Position numbers and translations under genes: made by a program
Shown here: positions 58,247 to 64,000 of the stretch, piece after piece
Layout: each line of letters begins with the position of its first letter
Numbering within the stretch: the first letter of the stretch is position 1
The notes under the pieces: generated by a model
The model's input: the letters and a program-made list of their open reading frames with translations, nothing else
Databases searched by the model: none
What the model was told of the DNA's origin: nothing
NCBI GenBank assembly: GCA_029266635.1
Contig: JAQSWM010000008.1
Coordinates: forward strand, 62,001 to 126,000
DNA length: 64,000 nt
From: Sphingobacteriaceae bacterium
GTDB lineage: Bacteria > Bacteroidota > Bacteroidia > Sphingobacteriales > Sphingobacteriaceae
Direction of reading: 5' to 3'

Positions 58247-59518
58247 ATGAAACCTATCTTATCTTTTTTCTTAATCATCCTAGTATTCTCCTCTGCTTCC
58301 GGGCAGGACATCCGACGCCAAGGAACTATTCAATTAAAAGACGGCACTATAAAAAACGGATTCATTCTTTATAAGAATTGGAATGTCTCCCCTACTGAAA
58401 TTCAATTTGCCGATAGCCAGTCATCGACCTTGACGAGCTATGACAAAACAAGTATTACCGGCTTCTCAATCTCCGATGGTGACATCCTTGAAAAATACAT
58501 CCTGCAAAAAGTACTGATTGATACTTCACGCCAGGAGCTCGGCGAAATATCCACTACCAAAAGAGCCGAAGCGAAGGAGCAGGAATTCTTTCTAAAGTAC
58601 CTTGCTCAAGGGAAGATAAATTTGTATGAAGCCACCCGCGAACCTGAGCGGCCACAGTATTTCATCTCTCCCACTCCCGAGTCGCAGATACCCACAGAAC
58701 TCCTTTATAAGAAGTATATGTTTGAAGGCAGTGTGTGGCAAAACAGCGGATATAAAGAACTTCTAACAAGGACACTGGTTAACTGCCCCGCTGCCGAAAA
58801 GCTAATTGAAGGCACAAAATACACCGAAAAGGAACTTATTAAACTTATAAGCACCTACAACTCATGCTTTGGTGAAACCCAGGTTGCCACGAAAGATTTT
58901 GCCAACAAAGCGATATTTGCTGTATATGTAAACTCCGGGCTTTCCGGCTTGAATGTAACCTCAGACAATTCCTCGCTCCTTTATAATTTCAATTCCGCCA
59001 TGTCATACAGCGGTGGATTAAACATGAACGTTTACTTTAAACGGTCTAACAATAAAGTGATGCTTACCACAGGTTTGGGTTTTCGCAAAGAATCCTTCCA
59101 GGCAGAAAAGTATTCTTCACAGGATCAAACCACAAATAAGATAGAAGTTGGACAAACCTATGTAGAGGCGGAATTAGGAATGCGTAAGTATTATTTTCTT
59201 AATACTTTGAAGGCATTTTGGGGAGTTTCCATCAACAGCGGTTTTGCAGTTTCATCAACAAACAAACGCACCGAGTCATTCATGCTTGGAAGCAACCAGG
59301 TAGTTAGAGATCAATACTATTTTTCTGCTGCCGCGATGCCGGGGAACGGCTCAGCTATGCGCAAGCACCAGGAGGCAGTTAAGCTGAGCATCGGCTTAAA
59401 CAAAAGCAAGCTTGGCGGCGGACTATATTTCATGTTAGGCAACGGCTTTTCTGATATTTCCGGCACTGAAACCCGAGTTTCCACCATGGGCTTAAACCTT
59501 AATTACAGCTTTCGTTAA
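58247..59518 (+). CDS. secreted outer-membrane barrel protein, unknown
   Basis: 423 residues with a signal peptide (ending ASGQ). The first half (about 22-215) is a soluble domain: GTIQLKDGTIKNGFILYKNWNVSPTEIQFADSQSSTLTSYDKTSITGFSI, with a later Cys pair (VNCPAAEKLI, YNSCFG). The second half (about 225-423) looks like an eight- to ten-stranded barrel ending LNLNYSFR. No known family name. The stop and the next start share one base (TAATG), so it is translated in step with the MBL hydrolase gene. Confidence 0.78.
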   Translation: MKPILSFFLIILVFSSASGQDIRRQGTIQLKDGTIKNGFILYKNWNVSPTEIQFADSQSSTLTSYDKTSITGFSISDGDILEKYILQKVLIDTSRQELGEISTTKRAEAKEQEFFLKYLAQGKINLYEATREPERPQYFISPTPESQIPTELLYKKYMFEGSVWQNSGYKELLTRTLVNCPAAEKLIEGTKYTEKELIKLISTYNSCFGETQVATKDFANKAIFAVYVNSGLSGLNVTSDNSSLLYNFNSAMSYSGGLNMNVYFKRSNNKVMLTTGLGFRKESFQAEKYSSQDQTTNKIEVGQTYVEAELGMRKYYFLNTLKAFWGVSINSGFAVSSTNKRTESFMLGSNQVVRDQYYFSAAAMPGNGSAMRKHQEAVKLSIGLNKSKLGGGLYFMLGNGFSDISGTETRVSTMGLNLNYSFR

Positions 59519-60357
59519 TGAAACTCCACACCATCAACACCGGCTTCTTTAAACTAGATGGAGGCGCTATGTTCGGCGTAGTGCCTAAATCCATTTGGCA
59601 AAAAAGCAATCCGGCTGATGAAAATAACCTTTGTACATGGGCTATGCGCTGCCTGCTTATTGAAGATGGCGTACGGCGCATCCTGGTAGACACAGGGATC
59701 GGCGATAAGCAGGATGAAAAGTTTCTAAGCCACTATCACCTGCATGGCGCAGGTTCTCTTGACAAATCATTAGCTGAAGCTGGATACTCCCGCGATGATA
59801 TTACCGATGTGTTCCTGACTCATCTTCATTTCGACCATTGCGGCGGTGCCATCATCCGCGAGGGCGAGAAACTCCTCCCCACTTTCAAAAACGCCACTTA
59901 CTGGAGCAACCAAAAACATTGGGATTGGGCTGTAAATCCCAACGCTCGTGAAAAGGCATCATTTCTCAAGGAAAATATACTTCCGATCCAGGAAAGCGGG
60001 CGCCTAAAGTTTGTGGAAGTATCGTCACATACACCATTTACAGAAAACATCTCTATTCGTTTTGCCTACGGGCACACAGATGCCATGATGCTGCCGCAGA
60101 TAACATACAAAGGAAAAACCATCGTCTACATGGCTGACCTGCTCCCCTCCATCGGGCACATCCCTCTTCCCTACGTCATGGCTTATGACATGTTCCCGAT
60201 GAAAACGCTGACGGAAAAGAAAGCGTTCCTTGAAGAAGCCGTGCAGAATGAATACATCTTGTATTTAGAGCACGATCCGGTAAACGAGTGTTGTACCCTA
60301 CAAAATACAGAAAAGGGTATTCGCGTACTAAAAACGTTTAACCTAAACGACATTTAG
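59518..60357 (+). CDS. MBL-fold metallo-hydrolase
   Basis: 279 residues, cytosolic (no signal). The metal motif HLHFDHCGGAII gives His-x-His-x-Asp-His; later histidines are in FAYGHTDAMM and the end motif LEHDPVNE. DTGIGDKQDEKF and DVFLTHLHFDH are typical of the AHL-lactonase/quorum-quenching-like branch and of other ring or ester hydrolases. The substrate is unknown. It overlaps the upstream barrel gene by one base. All metal ligands appear to be present. Confidence 0.9.
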   Translation: MKLHTINTGFFKLDGGAMFGVVPKSIWQKSNPADENNLCTWAMRCLLIEDGVRRILVDTGIGDKQDEKFLSHYHLHGAGSLDKSLAEAGYSRDDITDVFLTHLHFDHCGGAIIREGEKLLPTFKNATYWSNQKHWDWAVNPNAREKASFLKENILPIQESGRLKFVEVSSHTPFTENISIRFAYGHTDAMMLPQITYKGKTIVYMADLLPSIGHIPLPYVMAYDMFPMKTLTEKKAFLEEAVQNEYILYLEHDPVNECCTLQNTEKGIRVLKTFNLNDI

Positions 60358-60417
60358 CCCAGAAAAAGCCACATAAATGCCGTGGCATATTGATTGCAAT
60401 TGGTATGGAAACATACT

Positions 60418-61209
60418 ATGCAAAAATTTACCTTACTTCTATTTACTCTTTTTATCCTAACTGCCTGCGGGAAATTTGAATACAGTCCAAACCAAGCTTT
60501 TGATGAAAATACACCTCGTAATATCAACGAGATAAACATCAACCGCATCTTATCCACTCCGGGCGATGACACCATACGATTTGTATTATCAGGAGACTCC
60601 CAGCGCTCGTACGATTCTGATGTAAAGTTTGTAGAGCTTGTAAACCAAACCCCCAATGTTGATTTCGTAGTATTGGATGGCGACATTTCTGATTTCGGAC
60701 TGCTACAGGAGTACAAATGGATAGATGAGATTTACAAGAAACTAAAAGTTCCGTATGTGGGTGTAATTGGCAACCACGACTATCAGGGCAACGGCGAAAA
60801 GATTTATGAAAACATTTATGGTGCTAAAAATTTCAGCTTCATCTATCACGGGCTGAAGTTTGTTTGTCACGATACCAACAGCCTGGAGAATTATAACGAT
60901 GGCACTACTCCTGACATTAACTGGTTGCAAACTCAGTTCGACGATCCCAATGTAAGTGGCTTTGTCCCTATCGGGCATGTTCCGCCCTTTTCTGCGGAAT
61001 TTGACAGAAAGTTAGAAGAGCCTTACAAAAACATCCTGAACGGTCCAAAATTGATTTGCGCCCTGTATGCTCATGTGGGCAAAACCGACACCTATCATCC
61101 GTACGAAGAGGCTGCTCCATACATTACAACCGGGGGTTTAGACAACCGCCAATACATGATTATAGAAATTGTAAATGGAAAACTCAACACCAAAGTTGTT
61201 AAATATTAA
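60418..61209 (+). CDS. lipoprotein metallophosphoesterase
   Basis: 263 residues from the ATG at 60418, which begins a lipoprotein signal (lipobox LTAC, Cys16). Calcineurin-like motifs: FVLSGDSQRSYD (first metal site, GDxx form), VLDGDISDFG (second Asp), VGVIGNHDYQG (GNHD) and VPIGHVPPF (GHxxxx His). The C-terminal YAHVGKTDTYHPYEEAAPYITTGGLDN completes the fold with the final His. Substrate unknown (phosphodiester or phosphomonoester). The 3' end overlaps the next gene's start by 35 bases. Confidence 0.88.
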   Translation: MQKFTLLLFTLFILTACGKFEYSPNQAFDENTPRNINEININRILSTPGDDTIRFVLSGDSQRSYDSDVKFVELVNQTPNVDFVVLDGDISDFGLLQEYKWIDEIYKKLKVPYVGVIGNHDYQGNGEKIYENIYGAKNFSFIYHGLKFVCHDTNSLENYNDGTTPDINWLQTQFDDPNVSGFVPIGHVPPFSAEFDRKLEEPYKNILNGPKLICALYAHVGKTDTYHPYEEAAPYITTGGLDNRQYMIIEIVNGKLNTKVVKY

Positions 61210-61792
61210 GTACCTGTTATGTGCAGCTGTCCTGCTGTTTTACACATCGGCATTTGCTCAACTCGGCAAAACGCTCACGCCCGATGTTGTGCTTGTTCAA
61301 TATGCTGGAAGCATTGGCTATGGCAGCATTGGTGCCGGCTATGACGTATTCAAAAACAAGCGGGGTAATTTGGATTTTGTTTACGGCTACGTGCCCCGAT
61401 CCAAGGGAGGCATTTTGCATATTATTACTACCAAATTTGCCTATCGTCCGTTCAAAATCAATCTTGGCGAAAATTTTACGCTTTATCCGGTGAACCCGGG
61501 AGTGTTTTTCTCCTATCACCTCGGCGACGAATTTGCACTCTCACGTGATCATGAATATTTTGAAAAAGGGTATTACTGGTGGTCAACCGCACTCCGCTCG
61601 CACCTTTCGTTTAGCAATGAACTGAAAATTAACACAGCAGAGCTGTTGCATGACAAAGGGATTAAGAATGTAAGCTTGTATTCTGAGTTCAACACGAATG
61701 ATCTTTACTTGGTATCATGGTACAAAAACCAGGAAACGATGTCGATAACCGACATTTTTAAAGTTGGTGTTGGTGTGAGGATGGCATTCTGA
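61175..61792 (+). CDS. secreted beta-barrel-like protein, unknown
   Basis: 205 residues. The ATG at 61175 lies inside the phosphoesterase gene and gives a signal peptide preceded by a short tail (MENSTPKLLNIKYLLCAAVLLFYTSAFAQ). No later ATG restores a signal, so the overlap is accepted; a non-ATG start cannot be excluded. The mature part is a run of amphipathic strands (LVQYAGSIGYGSIGAGYDVF, NLDFVYGYVPR, TLYPVNPGVFFSYHL, YYWWSTALRSHLSFS) ending VGVGVRMAF, as an outer-membrane barrel would. Family unknown. Likely co-transcribed with the phosphoesterase. Confidence 0.75.
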   Translation: MENSTPKLLNIKYLLCAAVLLFYTSAFAQLGKTLTPDVVLVQYAGSIGYGSIGAGYDVFKNKRGNLDFVYGYVPRSKGGILHIITTKFAYRPFKINLGENFTLYPVNPGVFFSYHLGDEFALSRDHEYFEKGYYWWSTALRSHLSFSNELKINTAELLHDKGIKNVSLYSEFNTNDLYLVSWYKNQETMSITDIFKVGVGVRMAF

Positions 61793-62047
61793 TCGCCCGC
61801 TTCCAAGGATGTGGTAGTTTGGACCAAGTAGAAATAAAATGATGTAGTGTACTTTCGAGGGTAAGAAAGCGAATAGAAGCTGTTAGAACTTACGGTTAAT
61901 TTGCTTTTCGGTCAAACGCGTCAAAATCCTGTTTCCATTTGTTTTCTTTGGTTTTATTTAATTCCTTTGGGCCAAGCCAATCATTTCTTGCGGCAGTTAA
62001 TCATCAACGAACTTCCGCTGGGAAACCACAGATACCAAATCAAAAAT

Positions 62048-63388
62048 ATGTCGAGAGTAGAAGACGCCCTCAAAGCCGCAGACGAAACCCGTGCGCTCAT
62101 TATAGGTTCAGGAGTTTTGAACCAGGTTGCCGAATTGTTCCAACAACAATTTCCCGGCAAGCAAGCTGTGATAGTTGCAGATTCAATAGGTAATAAAATC
62201 GCTGGCGATGCTGTTTCCAATGCGCTGAAAAACGCAGGCATTGAACAGCTTCCGCCATTCATCTATACTGACCCACATATCTACGCCGAATACTCGTACG
62301 TAGAGCAATTAGAAGCTTCCTTAAAAGAACATCAGGCAATCCCAGTTGCCGTAGGTTCAGGAACAATCAACGACCTTACAAAACTCGCATCTCACCTTGC
62401 CGGGCGCAGATACGTGTGCGTGGCTACGGCAGCGTCGATGGATGGGTACACCGCTTTTGGCGCATCTATCACCGCAAACGGCGCAAAACAAACCTTCAAC
62501 TGTCCGGCACCACAAGCTTGCCTGGCAGATATTGATATCATCAGCAAAGCTCCGGCAGACATGACCGCATCCGGTTACGCAGATTTGTTTGCCAAAATAA
62601 CCGCAGGCGCCGATTGGATCCTGGCCGACAGCCTGGGCGCTGAGCCCATTGATAAAAACGCCTGGTCTATTGTTCAAGGCGGATTGCATGATGCGCTTTC
62701 GAATCCAGAGGGAGTTCGTGCCGGCGACCCGCAAGCCATTGAGCAATTGGTTGAAGGGTTGATGTTGGGAGGGTTTGCTATGCAATCTTCCAAATCGAGC
62801 CGACCCGCATCAGGCGCCGAACACCAGTTCAGCCACTTGTGGAACATGGAGAATCACCTGAACAATGGTGAGCACATTTCCCATGGCTTTCAGGTGAGCA
62901 TAGGCACTATCGCGATTTCAGCTCTTTACGGAGTTATCCTGAAAACGCCTTTAGATCAACTGGATGTTGCCCAAAGCTGCAGCCAATGGCCAGATGCTGA
63001 GGCATTAGCTAAAGAATCCTTGCAAATCTTCGAAGGAACAGATTTTCCTGAAATTGGCTTGCAGGAAACAAAAGCAAAGTACGGCAATGCAGAAAAAGTC
63101 GCCGAACAGCTAACAACCCTAAAAAATAATTGGTCAGAGATACGGAACAAGCTGTCAAATCAGTTAGTTCCTTACGAAGAAGCTAAACGGCGGCTTCAAC
63201 TGGTGGGCGCACCGACAGAACCTGAACAGATTGGAATTTCGCGTAAGCGTTTACGCGAAACTTTTATCCGTGCTCAGTATATCCGCAGGCGCTTTACGGT
63301 ACTTGACCTCGCCGTGCGCACAGGCTACCTGAACCAATGGCTCGATGAACTGTTTGGCAAAGGCGGTATTTGGGAAATATCTGAGTAA
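62048..63388 (+). CDS. sn-glycerol-1-phosphate dehydrogenase
   Basis: 446 residues from the ATG at 62048; the earlier ATG at 61901 would add a stretch with no family match. The enzyme reduces dihydroxyacetone phosphate to glycerol 1-phosphate. Conserved blocks: VAVGSGTINDLTKLAS (NAD), VATAASMDGYTAFGASI, SGYADLFAKITAGADWIL (metal Asp), and EHQFSHLWNMEN...EHISHGFQVSIGTIAISALYG (metal His residues). It is longer than archaeal EgsA because of a helical C-terminus, like AraM-type bacterial enzymes. It precedes an organophosphate transporter gene by 28 bases, which suggests a linked glycerol-phosphate function. Confidence 0.9.
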   Translation: MSRVEDALKAADETRALIIGSGVLNQVAELFQQQFPGKQAVIVADSIGNKIAGDAVSNALKNAGIEQLPPFIYTDPHIYAEYSYVEQLEASLKEHQAIPVAVGSGTINDLTKLASHLAGRRYVCVATAASMDGYTAFGASITANGAKQTFNCPAPQACLADIDIISKAPADMTASGYADLFAKITAGADWILADSLGAEPIDKNAWSIVQGGLHDALSNPEGVRAGDPQAIEQLVEGLMLGGFAMQSSKSSRPASGAEHQFSHLWNMENHLNNGEHISHGFQVSIGTIAISALYGVILKTPLDQLDVAQSCSQWPDAEALAKESLQIFEGTDFPEIGLQETKAKYGNAEKVAEQLTTLKNNWSEIRNKLSNQLVPYEEAKRRLQLVGAPTEPEQIGISRKRLRETFIRAQYIRRRFTVLDLAVRTGYLNQWLDELFGKGGIWEISE

Positions 63389-63416
63389 GATCACACATCT
63401 ATAAAAATTAAAACTA

Positions 63417-64000
63417 ATGAGTGTTAATGCAAGCACCTTTTATGCATCGCTGGATGCGCCTGTTTTAAAAAAATTTAAATACTGGCAAATCAGGACCATC
63501 ATCGGCAGCATGATTGGATATGCCATGTATTACTTTGTCAGGAAGAACTTAAGCATCGCCATGCCGGCTATGCAAAGCGAATTGGGCATAACTAAGGTGC
63601 AGCTCGGGCTTTTTCTTACACTGCACGGACTGATGTACGGTGTGTCGAAATTCGCCAACGGCTTTATCGGCGACCGTGTAAATGCCCGGTATTTCATGGT
63701 TATCGGGCTTGTGCTTTGCGCTTTCTGTAACATCGCGTTCGGATTCAGCTCGGCAGTTATGGCGTTCGGCGTGCTTTGGGTATTAAACGGCTGGTTTCAG
63801 GGGATGGGCTTCCCTCCTTCTGCACGTTTGCTTACACACTGGGTACCACCAAGTGAGCTGGCTACAAAAATGTCGTGGTGGAACGCATCCCACTCAATTG
63901 GTGCCGGCCTTGTTGTAATCATTTGCGGCTATGTGGTATCGTGGGGCTGGGAATGGTGCTTTTACGTGCCTTCGGCGATTGCCCTAATGGGAGCAATTTT
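63417..64000 (+). CDS. MFS transporter, UhpC/GlpT-like (N-terminal part)
   Basis: The first 194 codons; the gene continues past the right edge. The chain has the family opening LKKFKYWQIRTIIGSMIGYAMYYFVRKNLSIAMPAMQSELGITKVQLG and the MFS signature in GFIGDRVNARYFMVIG between helices 2 and 3, then WFQGMGFPPSARLLTHWVPPSELATKMSWWNASHSIGAG. This is the organophosphate:phosphate antiporter branch (GlpT, UhpT, UhpC). The neighbouring glycerol-1-phosphate dehydrogenase makes a glycerol-phosphate substrate plausible, but the residues that decide substrate and sensor role lie partly beyond the window. Confidence 0.9.
   Translation, partial: MSVNASTFYASLDAPVLKKFKYWQIRTIIGSMIGYAMYYFVRKNLSIAMPAMQSELGITKVQLGLFLTLHGLMYGVSKFANGFIGDRVNARYFMVIGLVLCAFCNIAFGFSSAVMAFGVLWVLNGWFQGMGFPPSARLLTHWVPPSELATKMSWWNASHSIGAGLVVIICGYVVSWGWEWCFYVPSAIALMGAI

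Overview
The window is chromosomal DNA of a Bacteroidota bacterium, most likely Sphingobacteriaceae (Pedobacter/Mucilaginibacter type). Supporting signs are outer-membrane proteins with carboxypeptidase-regulatory N-termini, the Bacteroidota -7 promoter element TAnnTTTG (paired with TTG/TTTG 19-21 bases upstream at several genes), few visible Shine-Dalgarno sequences, many short secreted proteins and lipoproteins, and typical gene pairs such as holA with a lone HsdR-N-like protein. I found no rRNA, tRNA, insertion sequence, integrase or CRISPR array. The region looks like ordinary chromosome with accessory patches.

Layout. 1-7.2 kb: EVE-domain protein (partial), mnmE, a small unknown gene, mqo, a large outer-membrane barrel protein and a TruC-like pseudouridine synthase. 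7.3-9.6 kb: a degenerate receiver protein, a secreted PPC/DUF296 protein and a secreted unknown. 9.8-15.6 kb: a signalling block. On the minus strand a compact five-gene run reads GNAT-like enzyme, SAM methyltransferase, 7TMR-DISM histidine kinase, receiver-histidine kinase, response regulator; a convergent lone receiver abuts it. 15.8-20.8 kb: valS (carrying two heptamer repeat tracts inside the gene), a lipoprotein, an HsdR-N-like protein and holA. 20.9-26.5 kb: a secreted multidomain plug protein and a ppk-ppx polyphosphate operon. 26.7-32.1 kb: histone H1-like protein, YajQ, a frameshifted secreted protein, three small lipoproteins, a DMT transporter and a DUF2147 protein. 32.2-37.8 kb: a closely spaced run with a DUF885-like peptidase, a YfcC-type carrier, a small unknown, two SGNH hydrolases and exonuclease III. 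37.8-43.8 kb: YdcF-like protein, small unknown, a DUF6528-like/GH88 pair, a DUF6370-like protein, a candidate structured RNA and a beta-barrel protein. 43.8-48.4 kb: a YncE/phosphoesterase fusion and a radical-SAM/DUF4130 pair. 48.4-57.8 kb: FUSC-family protein, esterase, purM, an Oar-like TonB receptor and lpdA. 57.9-64 kb: SMR exporter, an outer-membrane protein / MBL hydrolase / phosphoesterase / barrel series, glycerol-1-phosphate dehydrogenase, and a UhpC/GlpT-type MFS transporter cut by the window end.

Most worth following: (1) the GNAT + methyltransferase + kinase operon, which has the makings of a small-molecule signalling circuit; (2) a roughly 350-nt minus-strand candidate RNA at 42.39-42.75 kb with three nested long-range helices and its own terminator; (3) two seven-base repeat tracts of the same type carried in frame inside valS; (4) a secreted-protein gene split by an apparent single-base insertion inside a palindrome. 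Functions of named families come from recognisable motifs; operon, signalling and RNA conclusions are inference.
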